Made by a program: the position numbers and the translations under genes. Shown here in pieces: positions 41,444-50,636 of a stretch of 64,000 nt of DNA. How positions within the stretch are numbered: the first letter of the stretch is position 1; every line of letters starts with the position of its first letter. The notes under the pieces are model-generated. The model ran no database searches and was not told the DNA's origin. It worked only from the letters and a program-made list of their open reading frames with translations. This DNA comes from Amycolatopsis rubida (GTDB lineage: Bacteria; Actinomycetota; Actinomycetes; Mycobacteriales; Pseudonocardiaceae), in the NCBI RefSeq assembly GCF_900115345.1, contig NZ_FOWC01000018.1, forward strand, positions 102,021 through 166,020, in the 5' to 3' direction.

Positions 41444-42061
41444 CGTGTTCCCCTCCCGTTTGGGTTCGTAGCTCCATGTCACCACGGCCGGCGCCGGGGC
41501 GCATCGCTCCGCGGGTCGATCTGGACCCCTAAGGGGTGGGGGCGCGGCACGGGGACCGAATCAGGGTCGTGGCGGGAACTCGCAGGTCAGCGCTCTTCTT
41601 CGGGCGGGACCAGCGGGCCGGACGCGGAACCGACGCCCCCATGCCACGTTGGGTGCGTCTGACGCACCCAACGTGGCATGGGGATGTTCAGTAGCGGGAG
41701 TGCGCGAAGTTGTCCCTGGCCAGCGTTCGCTTCCCGCCGGTGCGAACGTCCGCGAGCGGAGAAAGCCACGCAGCCCGGTCGGCGCTGCGCACCGTCGCGG
41801 AGAGGCCGAACACAACAATCTCGTTGGGGCGCAGCGGACGCCTCCGGGCGAAACCGCCCGGCATGGAATCCGGATACAGCCCTGTTCGCCGACCACAATC
41901 CGATCGCTCGCCACCGACGCACGGTCGGCCTGCCCGCCGACAGCAGCCGAACTTCCCCGTTTGTTCACCGCAATCGTCCGACCAGCGGTGATAACACAGC
42001 GAAGTGTGGGATTTCACGGCGCGGGCTGGATTTTTCGCCACCCACGGTGATACTGCACCCC
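41444..42061. other. 618-bp region without a supported gene
   Basis: It holds the palindrome at 41637-41683 and otherwise no frame with family features on either strand. Base composition from 41830 onward is less GC-rich than neighbouring genes (for example TTCCCCGTTTGTTCACC). The last 60 bp should hold the promoter of the lipoprotein gene. A small RNA cannot be excluded. Confidence 0.5.
41637..41683. repeat. perfect 47-bp palindrome (hairpin family D)
   Basis: Two perfect 23-bp arms flank one central T. The outer part of the arm is CCCCATGCCACGTTGGGTG. It is not next to a stop codon: the nearest gene ends are over 370 bp away, at 41249 and 42062. It therefore does not look like an ordinary terminator. 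Confidence 0.9.
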
Positions 42062-42970
42062 GTGCGTAACCCACTCGGAGTCCTCGCAGTCGGCTGTTCG
42101 GTGCTTCTCGCCGCGGTAGCCGGATGTTCCGCGGAGTCTGCCCCGACGACGCAGCAGGTGCAGTCCACGCCGGCGCCCTTGACCGCGATCGCGGCGCTCG
42201 GGGACTTCGCCACGCTCGACTACTGCAGTCTTCTCGACCCGAAGCGGCTCAAGAACACCACCGCCGACACACCCGATTCCTCGTTCACCGCTTGCCAGGC
42301 TGACTTCGTCCAGGCTGGGCGGCCCCGGACGGTCACCATCGGGCCACTCGCCGCCGATCGCGATCCCAATGTGCAGGCCTACGCGTACCCGGGCCAGGTG
42401 CCGGACGGGGTTTCCGTGCAGCAGGCCGGGTTCGTGCCCGAGCGGACGTGCGGGCGGGCCGTCACGTTCGCCGACGGGGTTCGGCTGGCCGTTTCGATCA
42501 CGGACAAAGACGACCGCGGCAGTGCGGAGGATCGGTGCACCGCGGCGGACGACGTGGTCGGCGGGCTGCTCGACGCGGTGACCGGCAATCGGGTGCGGCA
42601 TCCGCAGTTGCCGGACCGCTCCTGGGGGCGGGTGGATTCCTGCGCGATTCTCAGCGCGGCCGGGGCGCGGGGCGGCGACGCGACGGCCGGGCTCGCCGGG
42701 CATTCCTGCATCCTCGACAAGGTGAGCCTGGAGTTCGCGGTGGTGCGGCAGGCTCCGGCGGGGCCGCCGGAAACCCTCGGCAACCGGACGGCGCGGGTCG
42801 CGACGGACGGGGCGTTTTGCCGGGTCCGGACGGTACAGCCCTCTCCAGCCACGCCGGGACGCGCGGAGCAGGCGACCGTGAGCGTGGTCGACACCAGCGG
42901 TGCGGGCGGGGAAGCGGCTTGCCCCGCCGCTCGCACCGCCGCTGCGACGATCTTTTCGCGGATCCCGTGA
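42062..42970 (+). CDS. secreted lipoprotein of unknown function
   Basis: 302 residues from a GTG. A signal peptide (GVLAVGCSVLLAAVAGCS) ends in lipobox AVAGC, with the lipidated cysteine near residue 22. The mature part has two similar halves, each with a D-Y/S-C start (LDYCSLLDPKRL and RVDSCAILSAAG) and cysteine pairs, reminiscent of DUF3558-type actinobacterial lipoproteins. No enzyme motif is seen. It is followed by the family A hairpin at 42975. Confidence 0.72.
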   Translation: MRNPLGVLAVGCSVLLAAVAGCSAESAPTTQQVQSTPAPLTAIAALGDFATLDYCSLLDPKRLKNTTADTPDSSFTACQADFVQAGRPRTVTIGPLAADRDPNVQAYAYPGQVPDGVSVQQAGFVPERTCGRAVTFADGVRLAVSITDKDDRGSAEDRCTAADDVVGGLLDAVTGNRVRHPQLPDRSWGRVDSCAILSAAGARGGDATAGLAGHSCILDKVSLEFAVVRQAPAGPPETLGNRTARVATDGAFCRVRTVQPSPATPGRAEQATVSVVDTSGAGGEAACPAARTAAATIFSRIP

Positions 42971-42974
42971 ACGT

Positions 42975-43025
42975 CCGTGAAGGGCGCCTTGAGGGAATCT
43001 GATTCCGTCAAGGCGCCCTTCACGG
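42975..43025. terminator. hairpin family A, copy 3, between convergent genes
   Basis: 25-bp arms (outer part CCGTGAAGGGCGCCTTGAG) with one mismatch around a single T. It lies 4 bp after the lipoprotein stop and 9 bp before the sugC stop from the other side. Confidence 0.8.
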
Positions 43026-43034
43026 ACCGGCAGC

Positions 43035-44210
43035 TCAGTCGGAGTAGGTGAGGTTTCGGCCGTCCGACGGGTCGAAGAGCTTCACCTTGTCCGCGTCGAA
43101 CCAGATTTGCAGGTCCTGGTTCTCCGCGGCCGCCGATTCGGCCGCCAGCCGGGCCACGATCAGCGATTCCGCGCCGGGAACGTCGGCCGAACCGCTGTCC
43201 GCGGCCAGTTCCGCCAGTTCGGCCGAGGTCGCGGCCTCGCCGTCCACGGTGAAGTGCGCGAACTTTTCCGAACCCATCGACTCCAGCACGTCCACGTGCG
43301 CGGTGAACGACGCGCCCTCCCGGCCCGGCTCGACGAGCGTGGCGTCCTCGAAGTGTTCCGGGCGAATGCCCATGATCACCTCGCGCGGGGCGTTCGCCGT
43401 CTCGGCCATCCGGCGGATCCGGTCGGTCAGCGGGGTGGTGCCCAGCGAACTGCGCAGCTCGCCGTTTTCGAGCGTCGCCGGGACGAAGTTCATCGACGGC
43501 GAGCCGATGAACCCGGCCACGAACAGGTTCGCCGGGTTGTCGTACAGGAACTGCGGCGAACCGATCTGCTGCACGTACCCGGCCCGCAGCACCACGACCC
43601 GGTCGCCGAGGGTCATCGCCTCGGTCTGGTCGTGCGTGACGTACAGCGTGGTCGTGCCGAGCTGCTTCTGGATCTTCGACACCGACGTCCGCATCTGGCC
43701 GCGCAGCTTGGCGTCCAAATTGGACAGCGGCTCGTCCATCAGGAACGCCTTGGGGTTGCGGACGATCGCCCGGCCCATCGCCACCCGCTGCCGCTGTCCG
43801 CCGGACAGGTTGGCCGGTTTGCGGTCGAGATGCTGGGTCAGGTCGAGGATCTGCGCCGCTTCCTCCACTTTGGACCGGACGATCTTGTCGTCCACTTTGG
43901 CCAGCCGCAACGGGAACGCCATGTTCTCCCGCACGCTCATGTGCGGGTACAGCGCGTACGACTGGAACACCATCGCGATGTCCCGGTCCTTCGGCGCTTT
44001 CTCGTTGACCCGCTTGCCGTCGATGCGCAGTTCGCCCGAGGAGATGTCCTCCAGCCCGGCGACCATGTTGAGCGTGGTCGACTTCCCGCAGCCGGACGGG
44101 CCGACCAGGATGATGAACTCGCCGTCCGCGATCGTCATGTCCACTTCGGACACCGCGAGCGCGCCGTCGGGATAGCGCTTGGAAACCTTGTCGAGAACGA
44201 TTTCAGCCAT
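43035..44210 (-). CDS. sugC: sugar ABC transporter ATP-binding protein SugC (MsiK/UgpC type)
   Basis: 391 residues. Walker A GPSGCGKST near 36-44, Q-loop, signature LSGGQRQRVAMGRAI near 135, Walker B FLMDEPLSNLDAKLR. A C-terminal regulatory MalK-like domain of 150 residues follows (GIRPEHF, FTAHVDVLESMGSE). It energises import of a disaccharide through the two permeases encoded just upstream. In mycobacteria SugC belongs to the trehalose importer LpqY-SugABC; the same gene set and corA neighbour are seen here. Confidence 0.9.
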   Translation of the reverse strand: MAEIVLDKVSKRYPDGALAVSEVDMTIADGEFIILVGPSGCGKSTTLNMVAGLEDISSGELRIDGKRVNEKAPKDRDIAMVFQSYALYPHMSVRENMAFPLRLAKVDDKIVRSKVEEAAQILDLTQHLDRKPANLSGGQRQRVAMGRAIVRNPKAFLMDEPLSNLDAKLRGQMRTSVSKIQKQLGTTTLYVTHDQTEAMTLGDRVVVLRAGYVQQIGSPQFLYDNPANLFVAGFIGSPSMNFVPATLENGELRSSLGTTPLTDRIRRMAETANAPREVIMGIRPEHFEDATLVEPGREGASFTAHVDVLESMGSEKFAHFTVDGEAATSAELAELAADSGSADVPGAESLIVARLAAESAAAENQDLQIWFDADKVKLFDPSDGRNLTYSD

Positions 44211-44213
44211 GGG

Positions 44214-45056
44214 TCAGCCCTTCACCGCACCGGACGTCAGCCCCGCCACAATGCGACGCTGGAAGAACAACACGAACAGGATGATCGGCACCGTGATGAC
44301 GACCGCGGCCGCGCACACCTGGCCGGTCGGGTCCTCGAACTGCGAGGACCCGGTGAAGAACGACAACGCGGCCGGCACCGTGCGCGACGACTCGGTGGAG
44401 GTCAGCGAGATGGCGAACAGGAAGTCGTTCCAGCAGAGGATGAACACCAGGATCGCGGTGGTGAACACGCCCGGCGCGGCCAGCGGCGCGATCACCTTCC
44501 GGAACGCCTGGGCCGGCGTCGCGCCGTCCATTTTCGCCGCCTTTTCCAGCTCCCACGGAATCTCCCGGAAAAACGCGGACAGCGTGTAGATCGACAGCGG
44601 CAGCGCGAACGTGATGTAGGGCAGGATCAGCCCCGGCCAGGTGTCGAAAAGGCCGAGCCCGCGTTCGATGTTGAACAGCGGGGTGACCAGCGAAACCTGC
44701 GGGAACATCGCGATCAGCAGGGAAAGCCCCACCAGCAGCTGTTTCCCGGGGAAATCCAGCCGGGCGATCGCGTACGCGGCCATCGTGCCCAGCACCACCG
44801 CGATGACCGTGGAGATCACCGCGATACCGATCGAGTTCACCAGCGCGTGCAGGAACTCCGTGGTCTGGAAAATGTCCGCGTAGTTCTTGAGCGTCCATTC
44901 CACCGGGATGAAATTGCCGTCGGTGAGCGTCGCCTTCGTCTTGAACGACAGCGACAGCACCCACAGCACCGGGACGATCGCGAACACCAGCACCAGGATG
45001 TCCAGCAGGCCCCAGCCGACCTTGCGGCCGGTCGTGACCGCACCTCCGATAGCCAT
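44214..45056 (-). CDS. sugB: carbohydrate ABC transporter permease SugB
   Basis: 280 residues with six membrane helices and the MalG-type EAA loop EKAAKMDGATPAQAFRKVIA near 180. It begins at the base where the SugA stop ends (TGATG) and stops 3 bp before sugC. It forms the membrane channel with SugA. Confidence 0.9.
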   Translation of the reverse strand: MAIGGAVTTGRKVGWGLLDILVLVFAIVPVLWVLSLSFKTKATLTDGNFIPVEWTLKNYADIFQTTEFLHALVNSIGIAVISTVIAVVLGTMAAYAIARLDFPGKQLLVGLSLLIAMFPQVSLVTPLFNIERGLGLFDTWPGLILPYITFALPLSIYTLSAFFREIPWELEKAAKMDGATPAQAFRKVIAPLAAPGVFTTAILVFILCWNDFLFAISLTSTESSRTVPAALSFFTGSSQFEDPTGQVCAAAVVITVPIILFVLFFQRRIVAGLTSGAVKG

Positions 45057-46003
45057 CAGCGCTTCCCCCCGTCGTCCGTGCCGGGCGCGGCGGTGCCGAA
45101 CACCTTGATGAAGAGGAACGCGATGATCGCCACCGTGATGAAGATCAGCACCGCCATCGTGGAGCCGATCCCGAGGTTGAGCCCCTTGACCAGGTTGTCA
45201 TAGGTCTGCATGGACACCGATCCGGTGTCCTGCGCGCCGCCGGTCAGCACGTAAATGTTGTCGAAAATGCGGAACGCGTCGAGCGTGCGGAACAGCAGCG
45301 CGACGAGAATCGCCGGTTTCATCACCGGCAGCATCACCTTGGTGAACCGCTGCCACGCGGTCGCGCCGTCCATCGCCGCGGCCTTCAGCAGGTCGTCGGG
45401 CACCAGCGCCAGCCCGGCCATCAGCAGCAGCGCCATGAACGGCGTCGTCTTCCACACCTCGGCGAGAATGATGATGAACAGCGACGGCCACTGGTCAGTC
45501 AGCGGCGCGACCCCCTCGCCCAGCGCATTCGCCAGGTACCCGGTTTTGGGCGTCCACGCGAAATACCACGAGAACGCGGCCACCACGGTGACGATGCCGT
45601 ACGGGATCAGCGCGACAGTGCGCACCAGTCCGCGGCCGACGAGCGTGCGGTGCATGATCAGCGCGAGACCCATGCCAAGCACGAACTCGATCGCCACCGA
45701 CACGACGGTGAGGAACATCGTGGTACCGAACGCGGTCCACCAGTAGGAATTCGTGAGCACCGCGGCGTAATTGTCGAAGCCGATGAACTCGTGTTTCGCC
45801 GGGAAGCGCAGATCGTAACGCTGCAGCGAAAGCCAGACCGAATAGATGATCGGATATCCGGTCACCGCGATCATCACAAGGAACGCGGGCGCGCAGAGCC
45901 ACAGCCCGAGCCGCCGTTCCGCCTTCTTGCCCTCGGAAAGCGCGGGCTTTCCCTTGCGGTGCGCCGCTTCCTTCGTGGCCGCGGCGGGATCCTGGACGGT
46001 CAC
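45056..46003 (-). CDS. sugA: carbohydrate ABC transporter permease SugA
   Basis: 315 residues from a GTG overlapping the lpqY stop (GTGA). A cytoplasmic basic N-terminus precedes six or more helices. The MalF-type EAA loop is LLKAAAMDGATAWQRFTKVM near 215. Partner of SugB. Confidence 0.9.
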   Translation of the reverse strand: MTVQDPAAATKEAAHRKGKPALSEGKKAERRLGLWLCAPAFLVMIAVTGYPIIYSVWLSLQRYDLRFPAKHEFIGFDNYAAVLTNSYWWTAFGTTMFLTVVSVAIEFVLGMGLALIMHRTLVGRGLVRTVALIPYGIVTVVAAFSWYFAWTPKTGYLANALGEGVAPLTDQWPSLFIIILAEVWKTTPFMALLLMAGLALVPDDLLKAAAMDGATAWQRFTKVMLPVMKPAILVALLFRTLDAFRIFDNIYVLTGGAQDTGSVSMQTYDNLVKGLNLGIGSTMAVLIFITVAIIAFLFIKVFGTAAPGTDDGGKR

Positions 46004-47319
46004 GGGATCACTCCCTTCGACTGGAGCGCGTCATCGAGCTGTTCCCGCATTTTCTGCGCGGTCGTCTGCGGATCGATCGCCGAGGGCGGGGAAAGGATCT
46101 TCGACATCACCGTGGACAGGTTCTGGTACACCGGCGTGAGCGGCCGTACCGCGGCGGTTTTCAGCGCCGACAGAATGGAGTCGCGCATCGGGTACTTCTC
46201 GGCCATGTTCGGGTTGTCCGCCGACGCGGGCTTCGCCGGATCCAGCGGCGTGTCGTCGTGGTACACCGACTCGATCGTCGGCGGCACCCCGTCGTTGATC
46301 GCGGACACCTTTTGATTTTCCTTGCTGCGCAAGCACAACGCCGCTTCGTATGCCTCGGGCTTGTGCTGCGAGTAGGCACTCACCGCGAGATCGAACCCGC
46401 CGATCGTGCTCTTCGACGGAATGCCTGCCTTCGCCTGCGGGTACACCGTCCACTTGAAGTGCGACAGGTCCTTCGGCTTTTCCTCGGCGTAGGAGGCGTA
46501 AACGAACGGCCAGTTCAGCTCGAACGCGGCGTCGCCGCGCTGGAACGCCTGCCGGACGTCGTCCTCTTTCTGGTTCGTCAGCGACGGATCCGTGATGCCC
46601 GACGACGTGACCTTCTTCAGCAGGTCCAGCGCCTGCACCGCACCCTCGTCCATCACGACGGATTTCCCGTCGTCGGACAGGATGTGCCCGCCGAGCGATT
46701 CGACCAGCGTGTTGTAGATGACGACCAGGCCCTCGTACTGCGCGCCGGTGAAGACGACCGAATACGGTTTGTGCTCGCTCTTGAGCTTCTGCGACATCTG
46801 CATCATCTCGTCCCACGTCTTCGGCGGGGTCGGGGTGATGCGGTCGTCGTACCAGAGCAGCTGCACGTTGGTGTTCTTCGGTGCGGCGTAGAGCTTTCCT
46901 TGATACGTCGCGGTTTCCAGCGGGCCCTTGAGCACGCCCTCGGACGCGGCCGCCTTGTTCTGCCCGGTCCACTCGTCGACCCAGCCCGCCTCGGCGAACT
47001 CCGAAACCCAGGTGACGTCGAGGCCGAGCACGTCCATCGACGTGTCGCCGGCGGCGAGCCTGCGCGCCATCTGGATCCGCTGGTCGTCCGAACCGCGCTG
47101 CAGCTTGTTGTAGACGATCCGGTACCGCCCGGCGGCGGCCTTGTTGCAGTTGTCAACGACCGTCTGGAAATGGTCCTCCGGGGAGTAGTAGACGTTGATC
47201 GTCGTCCCGGAAGCCGTTCCGCAGCCCGCCATCAGCCCGCCCGCCACCAAGCCCGCGGCGAGCAACGCCGTCGCGCGGGTAGGTCCTCGTTTCTTTCCGC
47301 TGGGCCGTTTCTTCCCCAT
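46000..47319 (-). CDS. lpqY: sugar ABC transporter substrate-binding lipoprotein LpqY
   Basis: 439 residues. The ATG at 47319 follows GGAGGCTTGG. Basic start, hydrophobic segment and lipobox (ALLAAGLVAGGLMAGCG; cysteine near 33) indicate a lipid-anchored binding protein. The mature protein has the SBP type 1 features YSPEDHFQTVVDNCNKAAAG, LGLDVTWVSEFAEAGWV, NTNVQLLWYD and FELNWPFVYA. Sugar specificity is inferred from gene order shared with mycobacterial trehalose transport, not from binding residues. Confidence 0.87.
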   Translation of the reverse strand: MGKKRPSGKKRGPTRATALLAAGLVAGGLMAGCGTASGTTINVYYSPEDHFQTVVDNCNKAAAGRYRIVYNKLQRGSDDQRIQMARRLAAGDTSMDVLGLDVTWVSEFAEAGWVDEWTGQNKAAASEGVLKGPLETATYQGKLYAAPKNTNVQLLWYDDRITPTPPKTWDEMMQMSQKLKSEHKPYSVVFTGAQYEGLVVIYNTLVESLGGHILSDDGKSVVMDEGAVQALDLLKKVTSSGITDPSLTNQKEDDVRQAFQRGDAAFELNWPFVYASYAEEKPKDLSHFKWTVYPQAKAGIPSKSTIGGFDLAVSAYSQHKPEAYEAALCLRSKENQKVSAINDGVPPTIESVYHDDTPLDPAKPASADNPNMAEKYPMRDSILSALKTAAVRPLTPVYQNLSTVMSKILSPPSAIDPQTTAQKMREQLDDALQSKGVIP

Positions 47320-47684
47320 CCAAGCCTCCTCGCCCATGTGCACACGGCACCGTCCGGCACCGCCCCCAGACAGCACGCCGCGACGAGGCGGACCCGAGCC
47401 AGCACCCCGACGTGCCAGTTGCCGGCAGGCCGCGCTGGAGGACACGACCGGCCAACCGGTGTCGGACAACCTATGCCCGGCGATCACCGGCCGCAAGCAG
47501 GGTCGGTAACGATTCAGCCAGGTGCGCGCGAACCATCGGGAAGACGGGTCTTGTGGGTAGTTATGCGGTGGCGGGTCGGGAGGAGCCAGGCCAGGCGGGG
47601 CGGAGCCAGGCAGGGCAGAAGCTGGCGGCGGACGCGACGGTTGGCGTCGTGAGTGGCAATCCCGGTTGGAACCGGGATTGCCAC
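47320..47684. other. region upstream of lpqY
   Basis: 365 bp. It must hold the promoter of the leftward lpqY-sugABC operon, but I cannot point to a clear -35/-10 pair. Two GGAGCCAGGC direct repeats lie near 47580-47610. The right end is family B hairpin copy 3. No gene is supported. Confidence 0.45.
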
Positions 47685-47690
47685 TCACGA
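47647..47690. terminator. hairpin family B, copy 3, overlapping a stop codon
   Basis: Perfect 21-bp arms (TCGTGAGTGGCAATCCCGG at the outer end) around a GG loop, the cleanest copy of the family. The complementary strand of the right arm supplies the TGA stop of the stress-protein gene at 47685. Confidence 0.85.
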
Positions 47691-48212
47691 GAAAGTGGCG
47701 GGGGGCGGGCGCAGCGCCAGCTTCGCGAGCAGCTCGCGACCCTGCTCCGCGCTGCGCGGCTGGCACAGCACGTCGTACCGGCCCGCCACGAGCTGGCTTG
47801 CCGACGAGAAATCGCGGCGGCCGCGCGAGGTGCGGTAGCCGATCGCGGAAAACGCCAGCCCGGACAGCACGCCCAGCACCAGCCCGGTCAGCAGCTGCAG
47901 CGTGAATCCGCCCTGGTTGACGAACATCCCCAGCAACAGCCCGGCGAACAGGCCGAACCACGCGCCCGACATCGCGCCCGCGGCGAGCACGCGGCCCCAT
48001 GACAGCCGTCCGATGACGCGTTCGACCAGCATCAGGTCGACGCCGACGATCGTCACGTCGGTGACCGCGAACTCGCTTTCGGCCAGGAAATCGACCGCCT
48101 GCTGTGCCTCGCCGTAGGTCGAGTACGACCCGATCGGCCAGCCGGTGGGCGGCGTCGGGAGCCGCGGCAGCCCGGCCGGGCTCTGACCGCCACCAAAGGG
48201 ACTGCTCACCAT
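47685..48212 (-). CDS. general stress protein (YflT/17M-like) with membrane region
   Basis: 175 residues from the third of three adjacent ATG codons (48218, 48215, 48212). N-terminal YflT-like domain GSYSTYGEAQQAVDFLAESE, then VTIVGVDLMLVERV. A glycine-rich hydrophobic region of two helices follows (VLAAGAMSGAWFGLFAGLLLG, LTGLVLGVLSGLAFS), and a soluble tail ends it. The mycobacterial homologue Rv1234 also adjoins lpqY. Function unknown. Its stop is inside the hairpin at 47647. Confidence 0.82.
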   Translation of the reverse strand: MVSSPFGGGQSPAGLPRLPTPPTGWPIGSYSTYGEAQQAVDFLAESEFAVTDVTIVGVDLMLVERVIGRLSWGRVLAAGAMSGAWFGLFAGLLLGMFVNQGGFTLQLLTGLVLGVLSGLAFSAIGYRTSRGRRDFSSASQLVAGRYDVLCQPRSAEQGRELLAKLALRPPPATFS

Positions 48213-48291
48213 CATCACCTGCGCTCGTCCGGTCCGAGGGCTCTATCTTGTCAAGAACCGGCGGAGCGCGCGAACTCCGGCGAAGCGCGGG

Positions 48292-49482
48292 TCAGGCCTG
48301 GTAATCCCGCAGGAGGCCGCGGCTGATGATGGTTTTCTGGATTTCGCTGGTGCCCTCGCCGATCAGCAGGAACGGGGCCTCGCGCATCAGGCGCTCGATC
48401 TCGTATTCCTTTGAGTAGCCGTAGCCGCCGTGGATCCGGAACGCTTCCTGGGTCACCTCGGCGCAATACTCGCTCGCGATCAGCTTCGCCATCCCGGCCT
48501 CGACGTCATTGCGCGCGCCGGAATCCTTCAGCCGGGCGGCGTTGACCATCATCAGGTGCGCGGCCTCGACCTTGGTGGCCATCTCGGCGAGCTTGAACGC
48601 GATCGCCTGGTGCTGCGCGATCGGCTTGCCGAACGTGGAACGCTGCTGGGCGTAAGCGATCGCCAGCTCGAAGGACCGGATCGCGATCCCGCACGCCCGC
48701 GCGGCCACGTTCACCCGGCCGACCTCGACGCCGTCCATCATGTACGAGAAGCCCTTGCCCGGAGCCTCCCCCAGGACCTTGTCCGCACCGATCCGGAAAC
48801 CGTCGAACACCGCCTCGGTGGTGTCCACGCCCTTGTAGCCCATTTTGTCGATCTTGCCGGGAATGGTGAGTCCGGGAAGGACCTCGCCGAACCCCGACGG
48901 CTTCTCCACCAGGAACGTCGTCAGGTTCTGGTGCGCCTTCTCCGCGCCCTCGTCGGTCTTCACCAGCAGCGCGATCAGATTCGACGAGCCGCCGTTGGTC
49001 AGCCACATCTTCGCGCCGTCGATCACATAGTCGTCGCCCTCGCGCTGAGCGCGAGTCTTGATCGCCGCCACGTCCGAACCCAGGTCCGGCTCCGACATCG
49101 AGAAGCTGCCGCGGACCTCGCCGGTCGCCATCCGGGGCAGGAAATGCCGCTTCTGCTCCGGGGTCCCGTGCCGGGTGATCATGTGCGCCACGATGAAGTG
49201 CGTGTTGATCACCCCGGACACGCTCATCCAGCCCCGCGCGATCTCCTCCACCACCAGCGCATACGTCAGCAGCGACTCGCCAAGGCCGCCGTACTCCTCC
49301 GGGATGGTGAGCCCGAACAGGCCCATCTCCTTCATCCCCTCGACGATCTCCGCCGGATACTCGTCCGCGTGCTCCAGCGCCTGCGCGTGCGGGATGATCT
49401 CCTTGTCCACGAACGACCGCACGGTGGACAGAATCTCCTGCTGCACGTCGGTCAGGCCGGCGGTCCGGGCAAGACGGGCCAT
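48292..49482 (-). CDS. acyl-CoA dehydrogenase
   Basis: 396 residues. The ATG at 49482 has GGGAG seven bases upstream. Family features: FGLTIPEEYGGLG, FSMSEPDLGSDVAAIKTRA (FAD/substrate loop), WLTNGG, YAQQRSTFGKPIAQHQAI, and IHGGYGYSKEYEIERLMREA near the C-terminus; the catalytic base is probably the glutamate of GEGTSEIQ. It oxidises an acyl-CoA at the alpha-beta bond with FAD. Chain specificity cannot be told. Confidence 0.93.
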   Translation of the reverse strand: MARLARTAGLTDVQQEILSTVRSFVDKEIIPHAQALEHADEYPAEIVEGMKEMGLFGLTIPEEYGGLGESLLTYALVVEEIARGWMSVSGVINTHFIVAHMITRHGTPEQKRHFLPRMATGEVRGSFSMSEPDLGSDVAAIKTRAQREGDDYVIDGAKMWLTNGGSSNLIALLVKTDEGAEKAHQNLTTFLVEKPSGFGEVLPGLTIPGKIDKMGYKGVDTTEAVFDGFRIGADKVLGEAPGKGFSYMMDGVEVGRVNVAARACGIAIRSFELAIAYAQQRSTFGKPIAQHQAIAFKLAEMATKVEAAHLMMVNAARLKDSGARNDVEAGMAKLIASEYCAEVTQEAFRIHGGYGYSKEYEIERLMREAPFLLIGEGTSEIQKTIISRGLLRDYQA

Positions 49483-49648
49483 CACTGGGCTCCCTTCGGC
49501 GGCGACGCCGGCTCCCGGCGCTGGGTTACCGGGGAGTATGACTGGTTCGCGTCCGGGCGGCTATGAGGGTGCTCACGCCAGCCCCCGGTTTCCCCCGTTA
49601 AGGTGCGGATAAGGTGCTGATCCACCCGAAACCGCGAGAAGGATCCCG

Positions 49649-49984
49649 ATGAGCGAGGGCAGCGACGAGCCTGCTGGCCGCGACAGCTACGAGCACCCGT
49701 CGTACGAGCACCAGCCCTATCCGCCGCAGGGCCCGCCGCCCGGCGCGGGGCTCGCGATCGGGTCCCTGATCTGCTCGATCGCCGGGTTCGTGGTGTGCGG
49801 ACCGATGGCCGTCGCGGGGATCGTGATGGGGCACCTCGCGTTCTACCGGGCCCGCCGTGGCCGCGGCACCGGCGGCGCGCTGGCGGTCGCCGGGTTCGTG
49901 ATCGGCTACGCCGCGCTGATCGTCTGGGGCATCGCCGTCCCGCTGATCGTGCACGCGCTGGCCCAGTCCGGTGTCTTCGGCTGA
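49649..49984 (+). CDS. DUF4190 membrane protein
   Basis: 111 residues. A Pro/Tyr-rich tail (YEHPSYEHQPYPPQGPPP) precedes two membrane helices: LAIGSLICSIAGFVVCGPMAVAGIVMGHLA and GGALAVAGFVIGYAALIVWG. DUF4190 proteins are small membrane proteins of unknown role. The next gene is a paralogue with the same helices. Confidence 0.85.
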   Translation: MSEGSDEPAGRDSYEHPSYEHQPYPPQGPPPGAGLAIGSLICSIAGFVVCGPMAVAGIVMGHLAFYRARRGRGTGGALAVAGFVIGYAALIVWGIAVPLIVHALAQSGVFG

Positions 49985-50042
49985 TGCCGCCCCGGAACCC
50001 GGTAGCGTCGTCCTCCGAACCCGGCACCGTGAGGGAGCCCCG

Positions 50043-50636
50043 ATGACCACTCCGTCCGACCGCGATCCGGTGCCGTACGAGCCGCCGCCGACCGCGGACC
50101 CCGCGCCGTACGAGCCGCCGGCCACCGCCGATCCCGCGCCGTACGGGGCTCCGGCGGACGCCGTCTCGCCCACTTCGGAGACTGACTCGCCGGCTCCGCC
50201 GCCGGGCTGGACCGCACCCGACCCTGGCCCGGTCGCGGTGCTGCCGGGCGAGCAGCCGACTCCCGCCGCAGCACCGCCCGCGACGCCGTATCCCGTTGCG
50301 GCGCAACCAGATCCGTTCGCACCGCCGCCCGCGTACCAGGGCTTCCCGGCTCCACCGCCGTACGGCGCGGGCTACCAGCCGTACCCGAACACCAGCGACA
50401 GCGGGCTCGCGACCGGCGCGCTGGTGTGTTCCGTGCTCGGCCTGGTGACCTGCGTTCTCGCGATCCCCGGCGTCGTGATGGGGCACGTCGCGCTGGCCAA
50501 GGCCAACCGCAACGAAGCAGGCGGCCGCACCATGGCGCTGTCGGCCGTCGTGCTCGGCTATGTCACAGCCGCGCTGTGGGGCAGTTTCTTCGTGACTCTG
50601 CTGGTCCTCGGCCTGAACGGCTATCTCGACCGCTGA
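50043..50636 (+). CDS. DUF4190 membrane protein with long proline-rich N-terminus
   Basis: 197 residues from the ATG at 50043 (GAGGGAG upstream). The first 115 residues are disordered, with repeats of the type DPVPYEPPPTADPAPYEPP. The C-terminal part matches the preceding DUF4190 protein: TGALVCSVLGLVTCVLAIPG, GVVMGHVALAKANRN, MALSAVVLGYVTAALWG. Tandem paralogues. The stop overlaps by 16 bp the end of the convergent SPFH gene. Confidence 0.85.
   Translation: MTTPSDRDPVPYEPPPTADPAPYEPPATADPAPYGAPADAVSPTSETDSPAPPPGWTAPDPGPVAVLPGEQPTPAAAPPATPYPVAAQPDPFAPPPAYQGFPAPPPYGAGYQPYPNTSDSGLATGALVCSVLGLVTCVLAIPGVVMGHVALAKANRNEAGGRTMALSAVVLGYVTAALWGSFFVTLLVLGLNGYLDR

Noticed and set aside
41561..41968. 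Leftward frame of 135 codons across the 47-bp palindrome
   Set aside because: Low-complexity Arg/Pro/Ala composition, no ribosome site, and the part over the palindrome would simply translate the repeat. Treated as non-coding.
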